Positions 7,825 through 16,857 of a stretch of 64,000 bases of DNA are shown here, piece after piece. Source of the DNA: Bradyrhizobium sp. MOS003 (lineage in GTDB: Bacteria > Pseudomonadota > Alphaproteobacteria > Rhizobiales > Xanthobacteraceae); NCBI RefSeq assembly GCF_003020125.1, contig NZ_PYFW01000003.1, forward strand, positions 186,001 through 250,000, given 5' to 3'. A program made the position numbers and the translations under genes. The notes beneath the pieces are model-generated. The model made no database searches. It was given only the letters and a program-made list of their open reading frames with translations, and had not been told where the DNA came from. The number at the start of each line of letters is the position of its first letter. Positions within the stretch are counted from its first letter, which is position 1.

Positions 7825-8634
7825 TTGGCCGAGCTGAAGCAGCAAGGTGCGCTGTCCAGGATGCTGAATGCGGCCTGGATTCGGCCGTTCTTGTTCCTTG
7901 TCTTCATCATCGTTGCCTGGGATCTCGCCATCCGGCTGTTCAAAATCCCCGCCTACCAGATCCCGGCGCCCCTCGACGTCGTCGCCGTGCTGCGCACCGA
8001 ATGGCCGGAACTGCTGCGCCAGTCATGGCCGACCACCTATGCGACCGTCTGTGGTTTTGCGCTGTCTGCGCTGTTCGGCATTCCGATCGCGATGTTGATT
8101 GCGGGCTCGAGGACGGTGGAGAGCTACGTTTATCCGCTGCTGGTGTTCTCGCAATCCGTGCCCAAGATCGCGATTGCCCCGCTGTTCGTGGTCTGGTTCG
8201 GCTTCGGCATCATTCCGAAAGTGATCTCGGCGTTCCTGCTCGGCTTCTTTCCCGTGGTGGTCTCGGCCGTGCAGGGCTTCAAATCGGTCGATCCTGATAT
8301 GGTCGACCTCGCCCGCGCCATGCAGGGCAGCCGCTTCCAGGTGTTCCGTGCCGTGAACCTGCCGCACGCGCTGCCGGCGATCTTCTCAGGCCTCAAGGTG
8401 TCGGTGACGCTCGCGGTGGTCGGTGCCGTCGTCGGCGAGTTCGTCGGGTCCAATTCCGGCATCGGTTACGTGATGCAGCGCTCGATCGGTACCTTCGACC
8501 TGCCGACGATGTTCGCAGCCCTGGTCATCCTCGCGCTGCTCGGCGTGATCCTGTTCTGGATCGTCGACCGGGTCGAGAAGCTGGTCATTCCCTGGCATGT
8601 CAGCCAGCGCGAGGACGTGATTTTCGCATCCTGA
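7825..8634 (+). CDS. ABC transporter permease (SsuC/TauC/ThiX-like)
   Basis: 269 residues from a TTG at 7825 with GGGAG 7 bases upstream. Six hydrophobic segments and the cytoplasmic EAA-type loop (LPHALPAIFSGLKVSVTLA, around residue 180-200) mark it as a BPD-type inner-membrane permease of the nitrate/sulfonate/taurine/thiamine-precursor class. It is the first gene of a permease, binding protein, ATPase unit (7825-10529), an order common for this importer class. The transported compound is unknown; candidates are sulfonates, thiamine or riboflavin precursors, or aromatic acids. Confidence 0.9.
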   Translation: MAELKQQGALSRMLNAAWIRPFLFLVFIIVAWDLAIRLFKIPAYQIPAPLDVVAVLRTEWPELLRQSWPTTYATVCGFALSALFGIPIAMLIAGSRTVESYVYPLLVFSQSVPKIAIAPLFVVWFGFGIIPKVISAFLLGFFPVVVSAVQGFKSVDPDMVDLARAMQGSRFQVFRAVNLPHALPAIFSGLKVSVTLAVVGAVVGEFVGSNSGIGYVMQRSIGTFDLPTMFAALVILALLGVILFWIVDRVEKLVIPWHVSQREDVIFAS

Positions 8635-8691
8635 CCAAAGCAACGAACGGCCACCAACGGCCGACGCAACAAACGACAAGGGAGAGTGATG

Positions 8692-9684
8692 ATGAAGCGG
8701 TTGATCTGGGCTGTCTCAGCGGTGCTGATGGCGTTTGCAGTTGCGCCCGCGCAGGCGGCCGACAAGGTCGTGCTGATGCTCAACTGGTACGTCTATGGCG
8801 AGCACGCGCCGTTCTATTACGGCAAGGCCAAGGGCATCTACGCGGCCGAGGGCATCGACCTCGAGATCCAGGAAGGCCGCGGCTCGGCCGCGACCACGCA
8901 GGCCGTCGCCGCCAAGACTGCCGATTTCGGCTATGTCGACGTCCCCACCATGATGCGCGCCGCGATCAAGGGCGCGCCCGTGGTTGCGACCGGCGTGCTG
9001 CTGCAGACCAGCCCGATGTCCGCCATGGGCTTTGCCGACAAGAACATCAGGAAGCCCGAGGACATCAAGGGGAAGACGGTGGCGATCACGCCAGCGGACT
9101 CCATGACCCAGATCTGGCCGCTGTTCCTGAAGAAGACCGGGCTGAAGGAGAGCGACTTCAAAACCGTTGCCGGCGACGGCCAGACCAAGCTCAACGCCGT
9201 CATCAACGGCCAGGCTGATCTCCTGCTCGGCTATGTCATGGACCAGTCGATGAAGATCAAGGACGCCACCGGCAAGGACGTCTACCCGATCAAGTTCGCC
9301 GACTACGGCATCAACATGGTTTCGTCCGGCATCATCGCCAACACCGACTATGTGAAGGCCAATGCCGACCTCGTCCGCCGCTTCATGTCGGCGACGACGA
9401 AGGCGGTCGAAGCTGCCGAGAAGGAGCCGAAGGCTGCGGCGCAGTCGATCCTCGATGCCAACCCCAAGGGCGGCAAGATCGACACGCTGACGCAGGGCTT
9501 CGAGCTGACCATTCCGCTCTACCGGACCGCAGAGACCAAGGGCAAGCGGCCGTTTCAGGTCACCGACCAGAACATGACCGACAGCGTCAACCTGATGGTC
9601 GAATATGGCGGGCTCGATGCCAAGGCCAAGGAGAACCCGAAGGCCTTCTACACCAATGACTATCTTCCGAAGAGCGGCTCGTGA
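8692..9684 (+). CDS. ABC transporter substrate-binding protein (NMT1/THI5-like)
   Basis: About 330 residues. A signal peptide of roughly 23 residues ends at APAQA before ADKVVLML. MLNWYVYGEHAPFYYGKAKG and GIDLEIQEGRGS are the NMT1/THI5/SsuA pattern, and the periplasmic receptor captures substrate for the neighbouring permease. Start choice: GTG 8686, ATG 8689 and ATG 8692 are consecutive; 8692 has the best spacing (7 bases) from GGGAG at 8680. It overlaps the ATPase gene by 4 bases. The ligand is not predictable from sequence alone. Confidence 0.9.
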   Translation: MKRLIWAVSAVLMAFAVAPAQAADKVVLMLNWYVYGEHAPFYYGKAKGIYAAEGIDLEIQEGRGSAATTQAVAAKTADFGYVDVPTMMRAAIKGAPVVATGVLLQTSPMSAMGFADKNIRKPEDIKGKTVAITPADSMTQIWPLFLKKTGLKESDFKTVAGDGQTKLNAVINGQADLLLGYVMDQSMKIKDATGKDVYPIKFADYGINMVSSGIIANTDYVKANADLVRRFMSATTKAVEAAEKEPKAAAQSILDANPKGGKIDTLTQGFELTIPLYRTAETKGKRPFQVTDQNMTDSVNLMVEYGGLDAKAKENPKAFYTNDYLPKSGS

Positions 9685-10529
9685 AACCTGCGACAGTCAT
9701 GAGTGAAGCCGCGCAGCCGGCCGCGCATCTGAGACTGGTGAGCGACCGGGCTGCCGGCGAGGCGTCGGGCATCAAGCTGTCCGGCGTGTCGAAGACCTAC
9801 CGGACGCGCGACGGCGACGTGCCGTCGCTGCGTCCGCTCGACTTCCACATCAATGACGGCGAGTTCTTTGTCGTGGTCGGCCCGAGTGGCTGCGGCAAGT
9901 CCACACTGCTGAAGCTGATCTCCGGTCTGCTGCCGCCGACGTCAGGCGAGATCCTGGTCGAGGGCGAGAAGGTGACGAAGCCACATGGCAATGTCGGCAT
10001 CGTCTTCCAGAACGCTCTGCTGCTGCCGTGGCGCAACATCCTCTCCAACGTGATGCTGCCGATCGACATGAAGCGGCTGCCGCGACAAAAATATCTCGAT
10101 CGCGCCAAGGCGCTGTTGAAGATGGTCGGGCTCGAAGGCTTCGAGAAGAAACTGCCCTGGCAGCTCTCGGGTGGCATGCAGCAACGCGCCTCGATCTGCC
10201 GCGCGCTGGTGCATGACCCAAAAATCATGCTGATGGACGAGCCATTCGGCGCGCTCGACGCGCTGACGCGCGAGCGCATGAATGTCGAGCTGATGCGGAT
10301 TCAGCGCGAGACCAGGAAGACGGTGCTGCTGATCACGCATTCGATTCCGGAAGCCGTGTTCCTCGCCGACCGCGTGCTCGTCATGACCGAGCGTCCCGGT
10401 GCGATCGCCGCCATCTACGACGTGCCGCTGCCGCGCCCGCGCTCACTGGATGTGATGGCCGACCCGGTGTTCACCGAACTCGTGCAGCGCATCCGCAAGC
10501 ACTTCTTCTCGCAAGGGGCATTGGATTAG
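9681..10529 (+). CDS. ABC transporter ATP-binding protein (SsuB/TauB-like)
   Basis: 282 residues starting at a GTG whose GTGA overlaps the TGA of the binding-protein gene. Walker A is GPSGCGKSTL, the Q-loop lies in GIVFQNALLLPW, the signature is LSGGMQQRASICRAL, Walker B is IMLMDEPFGALDAL and the switch histidine is in LLITHSIPEA. About 30 extra N-terminal residues precede the core, as is usual for this class. It energises import by the 7825-9684 permease and receptor. A double hairpin of family D follows the gene and may act as the operon end. Confidence 0.92.
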   Translation: MKPATVMSEAAQPAAHLRLVSDRAAGEASGIKLSGVSKTYRTRDGDVPSLRPLDFHINDGEFFVVVGPSGCGKSTLLKLISGLLPPTSGEILVEGEKVTKPHGNVGIVFQNALLLPWRNILSNVMLPIDMKRLPRQKYLDRAKALLKMVGLEGFEKKLPWQLSGGMQQRASICRALVHDPKIMLMDEPFGALDALTRERMNVELMRIQRETRKTVLLITHSIPEAVFLADRVLVMTERPGAIAAIYDVPLPRPRSLDVMADPVFTELVQRIRKHFFSQGALD

Positions 10530-10572
10530 GTGGTCATCGTGTTCACTGACCAGGCTATATGCACGGTGCGCT

Positions 10573-10689
10573 CCCTCCCCCGCTTGCGGGGGAGGGTTGG
10601 GGAGAGGGTGTCTCCGCTCGCGACAACCCCCCAGATGAGAAAACTCTCACCCGGCGCGATGCGCCGACCTCTCCCGCAAGCGGGAGAGG
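10573..10689. repeat. Paired GC-rich hairpins, repeat family D
   Basis: Two perfect hairpins flank a spacer. CCCTCCCCCGC and GCGGGGGAGGG (10573-10596) have a TT loop, and CCTCTCCCGC and GCGGGAGAGG (10668-10689) have an AA loop. No U-run follows, so this is not a standard intrinsic terminator, though it could still shield or process the mRNA. The unit fills the gap between the ABC importer and the carbohydrate operon and is of a type widely dispersed in bradyrhizobia. Confidence 0.8.
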
Positions 10690-10746
10690 CGAGCCGCCCG
10701 CGGCAATACTGCTCGCATCAAGTTAACCTCTTATCGCTGTAACACC

Positions 10747-12144
10747 ATGGCCTCCCGCCTGAAGCTGCGAGACATCGCCTTCTTCGAACGGCCCGTGCAT
10801 TTCGCGCGGCCGTTCCGCTTTGGCGCGATCACGATCAACGCGACGCCGCAACTGTTCGTGCGGGTGGAGATCGAGGTCGAGGGCAGAGGCACCGCGGTCG
10901 GCGCCAGCGCCGAGTTGCTGGTGCCGAAATGGTTCGACAAGAGGCCTGAGCTTTCGCCCGCACAGACGGTGGACGGCTTGCGCCGGTCGCTTGTGAACGC
11001 GCGCGGGCTCTATCTTGCGCAGACGGAATTTCAGACGGCGTTCGCTCTGCACGCCGCCTGCATCGGCGCCCAGGTTGCAGCTTGCGCGAAAGCGGACATT
11101 CCGCCGCTTGCGGCCGTCTACGGTCCCGCCGAAATCGACAAGGCCATTCTGGACGCGCTGCTGCGGTGCGCCGGGACCAATGTCTTCGATGGCATGGCCG
11201 CCAACATCGCGGGAATCGATTCGCGGCTGTCGAGGGATCTGCAGGATGCGGACATCACGAACTTTCTCGCGGGCCGCAAACCTCTCTCCCGCGTCGCCGT
11301 CAGGCATACGGTCGGCCTCGACGATACGATCGAAGGCGAGGGCGGGGTGGCCGATGCGCGCGAGAACGCAGGCGCAAATTACTTCAAGCTGAAATTGTCG
11401 GGCGATCCGGCAGCCGATGCAGCGCGATTGGCACGGATCGTGAAGGAACTCGATGCGCTCGGACGCGAACTCAAGGTCACGCTCGACGCCAACGAACAAT
11501 ATGCAGACCTTGAAGCTCTTCAGGCGCTGATGGTACGGCTCGATGCCGACGCCGCGTTGCGGCCGATTGCTTCGCGCTTGCTGTATGTCGAACAGCCGAT
11601 GCCACGCGACATCACCCGGCAGTCGCCGCTCGGTTCGCTGGCCGCGCGCGGCTTCATCATCGACGAGGCCGATGATTCCTATGACGCCTTCCCGGCGGCG
11701 CGGGCGCTGGGCTATCGCGGCATCTCCTCGAAATCCTGCAAGGGGCTCTACAAGTCCATTGTCAACGCGACCCGCGCTGCAAAATGGACGACGGCTGCCG
11801 AGACGTTCTTCATCACCGGCGAGGACCTGACCTGCCAGGCGGGCCTCGCCGTGCAGCAGGATCTCGCGCTCGGCGCCCTCATCGGCGTCACCCATGCCGA
11901 GCGCAACGGCCATCATTACGTCGACGGCTTCGGCGACACGCCGGCCGCCGAGGCTGCGGCCTTCGCCGCCGCGCATCCCGATCTCTATGCCGATGCCGGG
12001 CAGGGCATCCGCCTCTCGATTCACGACGGCGATCTCCTGACGGGATCGCTCAACACAACGGGCTTTGCGACGTCGGTCCATCCGGACTGGTCGGCGCTTC
12101 GTCCGCTCGAACAGCCGAAATCACTTCAGGAGAATCCGGCATGA
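10747..12144 (+). CDS. Enolase-superfamily (mandelate racemase/muconate lactonizing-like) enzyme
   Basis: 465 residues. The barrel carries Lys214/Lys216 (FKLKL), metal ligands Asp247 (TLDANEQ), Glu282 (YVEQPM) and Asp306/Glu307 (IIDEADD), and a lysine opposite at 329 (SSKSCKG), the layout of the muconate-lactonizing/dipeptide-epimerase branch. It probably abstracts a proton alpha to a carboxylate, either dehydrating a sugar acid or isomerising. The protein is somewhat longer than most members (350-400). It starts a four-gene operon (10747-15482) with ATGA coupling to the next gene. The substrate is unknown; sugar-acid dehydration is inferred from the neighbours. Confidence 0.75.
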   Translation: MASRLKLRDIAFFERPVHFARPFRFGAITINATPQLFVRVEIEVEGRGTAVGASAELLVPKWFDKRPELSPAQTVDGLRRSLVNARGLYLAQTEFQTAFALHAACIGAQVAACAKADIPPLAAVYGPAEIDKAILDALLRCAGTNVFDGMAANIAGIDSRLSRDLQDADITNFLAGRKPLSRVAVRHTVGLDDTIEGEGGVADARENAGANYFKLKLSGDPAADAARLARIVKELDALGRELKVTLDANEQYADLEALQALMVRLDADAALRPIASRLLYVEQPMPRDITRQSPLGSLAARGFIIDEADDSYDAFPAARALGYRGISSKSCKGLYKSIVNATRAAKWTTAAETFFITGEDLTCQAGLAVQQDLALGALIGVTHAERNGHHYVDGFGDTPAAEAAAFAAAHPDLYADAGQGIRLSIHDGDLLTGSLNTTGFATSVHPDWSALRPLEQPKSLQENPA

Positions 12145-13292
12145 CCACCCAACGCCTCGGTCTCATCATGAACGGCGTCACCGGCCGCATGGGGCTCAAC
12201 CAGCATCTGATCCGCTCGATCGTCGCGATCCGCGACCAGGGCGGTGTCCGCCTCAAGAACGGCGATCGCGTCATGCCCGATCCGATCCTGGTCGGCCGAA
12301 GCGCCGAGAAGGTCGAGGCGCTCGCCAAGCGCTTCAATATCACGCGCTGGACCACCGACCTCGATGCGACGCTCGCCGACAAGAACGACACCATGTTCTT
12401 CGATGCTGCGACCACGCAGGCACGGCCGGGTCTTCTGACCCAGGCCATCAATGCCGGCAAGCACGTCTATTGCGAAAAGCCGATCGCAACCAATTTCGAG
12501 GAGGCACTCGAAGTCGTCAAGCTTGCCAATTCGAAGGGCGTCAAGCACGGCACGGTGCAGGACAAGCTGTTCCTGCCCGGCCTGAAGAAGATCGCTTTCC
12601 TACGCGATTCCGGCTTCTTCGGCCGCATCCTCTCGGTGCGCGGCGAGTTCGGCTATTGGGTGTTCGAAGGCGGCTGGCAGGAGGCGCAGCGGCCGTCCTG
12701 GAATTATCGCGACGAGGACGGCGGCGGCATCATCCTGGACATGGTCTGCCACTGGCGCTACGTGCTCGACAATCTGTTCGGTGAGGTCGAGAGCGTGATG
12801 TGCATCGGCACGACAGACATTCCCGAGCGCTATGACGAGCAGGGCAAGAAGTACAAGGCAACCGCGGACGATTCCGCCTACGCGACCTTCCAGCTCAAGG
12901 GCGGCGTCATCGCCCACATCAACATGTCCTGGGTGACGCGCGTCTATCGCGACGATCTCGTCACCTTCCAGGTCGACGGCACGCTCGGCTCGGCGGTCGC
13001 CGGCCTCACCGACTGCATGATTCAGGCGCGGCAGGCGACCCCGAGGCCGGTCTGGAATCCCGACGAGAAGCGGCTGCATGATTTCTACGGCGACTGGCAG
13101 AAGCTGCCGGACAACGTCGCTTACGACAACGGCTTCAAGGAACAGTGGGAGATGTTCATCCGCCACGTCTACGAGGATGCTCCCTACAAGTTCACGCTGC
13201 TCGAAGGCGTCAAGGGCGTACAGCTCGCCGAATGCGCGCTGAAGAGCTGGAAGGAGCGGCGCTGGATCGACGTCGCCCCGATCAAGGTCTGA
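12141..13292 (+). CDS. Gfo/Idh/MocA family oxidoreductase
   Basis: 383 residues from the ATG at 12141, which overlaps the upstream stop (ATGA) and has CAGGAG 8 bases before it. The N-terminal Rossmann domain reads IMNGVTGRMGLNQHLIRS, and HVYCEKPIATNFEEAL carries the conserved EKP motif of the family. The C-terminal alpha/beta half has DMVCHWRYVLDNLFGE with the expected histidine. Such enzymes oxidise or reduce a hydroxyl of a sugar, inositol or sugar acid with NAD(P). Together with its neighbours it suggests a keto-sugar step in a catabolic route. Confidence 0.9.
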   Translation: MTTQRLGLIMNGVTGRMGLNQHLIRSIVAIRDQGGVRLKNGDRVMPDPILVGRSAEKVEALAKRFNITRWTTDLDATLADKNDTMFFDAATTQARPGLLTQAINAGKHVYCEKPIATNFEEALEVVKLANSKGVKHGTVQDKLFLPGLKKIAFLRDSGFFGRILSVRGEFGYWVFEGGWQEAQRPSWNYRDEDGGGIILDMVCHWRYVLDNLFGEVESVMCIGTTDIPERYDEQGKKYKATADDSAYATFQLKGGVIAHINMSWVTRVYRDDLVTFQVDGTLGSAVAGLTDCMIQARQATPRPVWNPDEKRLHDFYGDWQKLPDNVAYDNGFKEQWEMFIRHVYEDAPYKFTLLEGVKGVQLAECALKSWKERRWIDVAPIKV

Positions 13293-13325
13293 AGTCAATT
13301 GGATAAGTCGCGATGGTTGCCAAGT

Positions 13326-13411
13326 CGTCATTGCGAGCGAAGCGAAGCAATCCAGAATCTTTCCGCAGAGGCAGTCTGGATTGCTTCGTCGCTTCGCTCC
13401 TCGCAATGACG
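13326..13411. repeat. Dispersed palindrome family A, copy 2
   Basis: The left arm starts CGTCATTGCGAGCGAAGCG and the right arm ends CTCCTCGCAATGACG. The outer and inner parts pair, but the right arm carries an extra segment (GTCGCTTCGCTCC), so the palindrome is imperfect. It sits inside the carbohydrate operon between the dehydrogenase and the DUF993 gene, and its right end lies 18 bases before the next start codon, immediately beside the ribosome-binding site. Confidence 0.9.
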
Positions 13412-13428
13412 GGGAGAGGTCTGAAATC

Positions 13429-14619
13429 ATGAACAAGCCCGTCCAGCCGATGTCATCCCTGTCTTTGAAGCTGCCGAAAGCCGATCGCTCGATCGAGACC
13501 TACCGGCTCGCGGCATCGCGGTCGTTCCCCGCAAAGCTCGAAGGCACGCTGAATCGTATCGCCTTCTCGGCCGTTCACACGGTCGTTGATCCCTTTGCCG
13601 ACAACGATCCCTGGCTGTCGGCTGCCGTCGACTGGGACAGGACCATCGCTTTCCGCGAGCATGTCTGGGACCTCGGCCTCGGTGTTGCCGAAGCCATGGA
13701 CACCGCGCAGCGCGGCATGGGGCTGGACTGGCCGACCTCGCTGGAGCTGATCACGCGCTCGGTAGGCGCCGCCAGGCGCCGCAACGCGCTGGTGTTCTCC
13801 GGCGCGGGCACCGATCATCTCGCGGTCGAAGATGCCAGGAGCCTCGACGACGTGATCCGCGCCTATGAGGAGCAGATCTCGGAAGTCGAAAAAGTCGGCG
13901 GCCGCATCATCCTGATGGCCTCGCGCGCGCTGGCCAAGCTCGGCCGCAACGCGGATGACTATGCCAAGGTCTACGATCGCGTGCTGTCGCAGGTCCGCGA
14001 GCCCGTGATCATCCATTGGCTCGGCGACGTGTTCGATCCCGCGCTGACGGGCTATTGGGGCACTGGTGATCTTGACCGGGCGATGGATACGGCCGTCGCC
14101 ATCATCAACGGCAATGCCGCCAACGTCGACGGCGTCAAGGTTTCGCTGCTCGACAAGCAGCGCGAGATCGACATGCGCCGCCGCCTCGACAAGCGCATCA
14201 AGATGTACACCGGCGACGATTTCAATTACGCGGAACTGATCGCCGGGGACAGCGAAGGCTTTTCCCACGCGCTGCTCGGCATCTTCGACGCGATCGCGCC
14301 GGCAGCATCCTACGCGCTGTCGCGGCTGGCGGCTGGCGACGAGGCCGGTTTTCACGACGTGCTAGGGCCGACCGTGCCGCTGTCGCGCCATATCTTCAAG
14401 GCGCCTACGCGGTTCTACAAGACCGGCGTGGTGTTCATGGCGTATCTCAACGGCCATCAGGACCATTTCACCATGGTCGGCGGGCAGGAGAGTACGCGCT
14501 CCACGCTGCATCTGGCCGAACTGTTCCGTCTGGCCGATAAGGCCGGCCTGCTCGCAAACCCTGAACTCGCGACGCAGCGGATGAAGACCGTGCTCGCCAC
14601 CCACGGTATCGAATCCTGA
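13429..14619 (+). CDS. DUF993 family protein (dihydrodipicolinate-synthase-like)
   Basis: 396 residues from the ATG at 13429, with GGGGAGAGG at 13410-13418. The fold is likely a TIM barrel: the segments IILMASRALAKLGRN, VIIHWLGDVFDPAL and VDGVKVSLLDKQRE resemble the DUF993 family, which is distantly related to dihydrodipicolinate synthase. VKVSLLDK near residue 235 carries a lysine that may form a Schiff base with a keto acid. An aldolase cleaving the product of the preceding enzymes is the natural guess. Its TGA overlaps the next gene's ATG by one base. Family membership is recognised, but the function is inferred. Confidence 0.78.
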   Translation: MNKPVQPMSSLSLKLPKADRSIETYRLAASRSFPAKLEGTLNRIAFSAVHTVVDPFADNDPWLSAAVDWDRTIAFREHVWDLGLGVAEAMDTAQRGMGLDWPTSLELITRSVGAARRRNALVFSGAGTDHLAVEDARSLDDVIRAYEEQISEVEKVGGRIILMASRALAKLGRNADDYAKVYDRVLSQVREPVIIHWLGDVFDPALTGYWGTGDLDRAMDTAVAIINGNAANVDGVKVSLLDKQREIDMRRRLDKRIKMYTGDDFNYAELIAGDSEGFSHALLGIFDAIAPAASYALSRLAAGDEAGFHDVLGPTVPLSRHIFKAPTRFYKTGVVFMAYLNGHQDHFTMVGGQESTRSTLHLAELFRLADKAGLLANPELATQRMKTVLATHGIES

Positions 14620-15482
14620 TGCGCGATTTCTCGTCCGACCACCGCTGGCTGTCGCTCAACACGGCGACCGTCCGCAAGCAGGGTGACCTCGTCGCGATCA
14701 TCGATGCCTGCGCGAAGCAGGCTATTCGCGCCATCGATCCCTGGCGCGACCAGGTCGCCGCCGTGGGTCTCGACCGTGCCGCGCGCGCGGTGCGTGATGC
14801 CGGCCTTGAATTGTCGGGCTATTGCCGCGGCGGCATGTTCACCTCGGACGCATCGCGCCGGAGTGAAGTGCGCGACGACAACAAGCGCTGCGTCGACGAA
14901 GCCAAGGCGTTGGGCGCGCCCTGCATCGTTCTCGTCGTCGGCGGCCTGCCGCAATATTCGCGGCCCGGTAGCGAGGCGTCGAAGGACATTGCGGCAGCGC
15001 GCGGACAGGTCGAAGAGGCGCTGGCCGAGATGCTCGACTATGCGCGACAGGCAAACCTGCCGCTGGCCATCGAGCCCCTACATCCAGCCTATGCGGCCGA
15101 TCGCGCCTGCGTGAACACGACGAAGCAGGCGCTCGATATCTGCGATCGGCTCGATCCTGCCCGCAGCGGCATGATCGGCGTCGCGCTCGATGTCTATCAC
15201 ATCTGGTGGGATCCGGATCTGATGGGCCAGATCGCGCGGGCCGGCAAGGATCGCCTGCTGGCCTTTCACGTCTGCGACTGGCTGGTGCCGACCAGGGACA
15301 TCCTCAACGACCGCGGCATGATGGGCGACGGCGTCATCGACATCAGATCGGTGCGTGCCGCCGTCGAAGCGCAGGGCTTTGCCGGCTATTCCGAGATCGA
15401 GATATTCTCCAACGATTGGTGGGGCAAGCCGATGGACGAAGTGCTGCGCACCTGCGTTACCAGGCACAGGACGGCAGTTTAG
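14619..15482 (+). CDS. Sugar phosphate isomerase/epimerase family protein (AP endonuclease 2-type TIM barrel)
   Basis: 287 residues. IEPLHPAYAADRACVNTT, ALDVYHIWWDP, FHVCDWLVPT and YSEIEIFSNDWWG are the metal-binding strands of the xylose-isomerase-like barrel, with Glu, His and Asp ligands in each. It probably isomerises, epimerises or dehydrates a keto-sugar or inositol derivative. It is the last gene of the 10747-15482 operon and is translationally coupled to DUF993 (TGATG). A small palindrome TACTATAGTA follows the stop at 15484-15493. Confidence 0.87.
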   Translation: MRDFSSDHRWLSLNTATVRKQGDLVAIIDACAKQAIRAIDPWRDQVAAVGLDRAARAVRDAGLELSGYCRGGMFTSDASRRSEVRDDNKRCVDEAKALGAPCIVLVVGGLPQYSRPGSEASKDIAAARGQVEEALAEMLDYARQANLPLAIEPLHPAYAADRACVNTTKQALDICDRLDPARSGMIGVALDVYHIWWDPDLMGQIARAGKDRLLAFHVCDWLVPTRDILNDRGMMGDGVIDIRSVRAAVEAQGFAGYSEIEIFSNDWWGKPMDEVLRTCVTRHRTAV

Positions 15483-15583
15483 GTACTATAGTATTGCTCA
15501 CCAACTCAGCTGGATTGCTGCGATAAATCAAACCCTTGGCTACTGTGCATGGGGTTGTTTTCGCAAATTTTGCTGTGAGGCCC

Positions 15584-16804
15584 TCATCCGATCGTGCAGG
15601 GCACGCTCAAAAAGCCGCGAAACCGCACCCGTCCACCGCGCGTTGGCTGGCCGCTCACGGCATAGTTCGGGAAGCGCCCCAGGAAGCGCGAGATCGCAAT
15701 CGCCCCCTCCAATCGGGCCAACGCCATGCCGGCACATTGATGCACACCGGTGGCGAAGGCGAGATGCCGGTTCGGCGTGCGTGCGATGTCGAAGCGTTCA
15801 GGGTCGGCAAACTGCGCAGGATCGCGGTTGGCCGCGCCAATGCACAGCGTCACCGACGTGCCGGCCTCGAGCATGACGCCGCCCAGCTCGACCGGTTCGG
15901 TGGTCATGCGGTTGCCGAGCTGGTTCGAGCTCTCGTAGCGCAGCACCTCCTCGACGGCGGTCTTGATCATGTCGGGGTTGCCGGTCAGCCGCTGCTTCTG
16001 GTCGGGATTGCGGTCCAGCGCGACGAGGCCGTTGCCGATCAGGTTGGTGGTGGTCTCGTGGCCGGCATTGAGCAGGAAGATGCAATTGTGCAGCAGTTCC
16101 TTCTCGGTCAGCCGCTCGCCATTCTCCTCGCCCTGGATCAGGCGCGTCAGCACATCGCGCTCGGGATTGCCCGGCTTGGCGCGCCGGCGCGCGACCAGCG
16201 TATCGAGATAAGCAAGGAAGTCTTTTACAGCGTTGTTGCCGCGCGTGGCCGCATCAGGCGACACCACGGGTTCGAGCGCGCCGAGGATCGCCAGTGACCA
16301 CTCGCGCAGCGGCCCGCGTTCCTCATGAGGCACGTCGAGCAGATTGCCGATCACCTCGATCGGAATGGACGCCGCGAAGTCCTCGATCAGCTCGCAAGCA
16401 CCCTTGGCCGCAATGGCGTCGAGCAGGCCGTCGACGAGCTTGACGATGTCAGACTCCATGCCGGCAATCGCCCGCGGCGACAGCGCGCCCATGATCAGGC
16501 GGCGGACACGGGTGTGCGATGGCGGATCGTTGAAGACGAGGCTGGTGGTGTGATGTTCGTAGAGCGGGGTGTCGCCGTATTTCGGCGCGAACTCGCGCTT
16601 CTTGTCCGAGCTGAACGATTTGGTGTTCTTGTAGGTGGTGACGAGATCGTCGTAGCGGGTCAGGAACACGGTGCCGCTGCGCAAGCGCTTGACCGGTTCG
16701 TTCTCCCGCAGTGCACGATAGGTGGGGTAGGGGTCGTCGTAAAACTGCGGCGTCAGCTTCTCGAGGTCGAAGCCTGCCGCCAGCGCCTTCGCATCTGCGT
16801 TCAT
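15584..16804 (-). CDS. Cytochrome P450 (class I bacterial type)
   Basis: 406 residues, full length for a soluble bacterial P450. The I-helix AGHETTTN, the K-helix ExxR inside EEVLRYES and the heme-binding loop FATGVHQCAG, with the axial thiolate at Cys357, are all intact. It is a haem monooxygenase of unknown substrate that needs an external ferredoxin and reductase; the orphan reductase at 2487-3707 is a possible partner far away. It is divergent from the split TPP decarboxylase across 105 bases containing a perfect palindrome. Its 3' end faces the carbohydrate operon. Confidence 0.93.
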   Translation of the reverse strand: MNADAKALAAGFDLEKLTPQFYDDPYPTYRALRENEPVKRLRSGTVFLTRYDDLVTTYKNTKSFSSDKKREFAPKYGDTPLYEHHTTSLVFNDPPSHTRVRRLIMGALSPRAIAGMESDIVKLVDGLLDAIAAKGACELIEDFAASIPIEVIGNLLDVPHEERGPLREWSLAILGALEPVVSPDAATRGNNAVKDFLAYLDTLVARRRAKPGNPERDVLTRLIQGEENGERLTEKELLHNCIFLLNAGHETTTNLIGNGLVALDRNPDQKQRLTGNPDMIKTAVEEVLRYESSNQLGNRMTTEPVELGGVMLEAGTSVTLCIGAANRDPAQFADPERFDIARTPNRHLAFATGVHQCAGMALARLEGAIAISRFLGRFPNYAVSGQPTRGGRVRFRGFLSVPCTIG

Positions 16805-16857
16805 CCCGTTATACTCGCCGGTTAAAGCCGTTATGCCGTTTTTGTTGTTCTGGTCGG

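Noticed and set aside
10530..10742. A 70-codon frame across the double hairpin.
   Set aside because: It is repeat DNA with no ribosome site.
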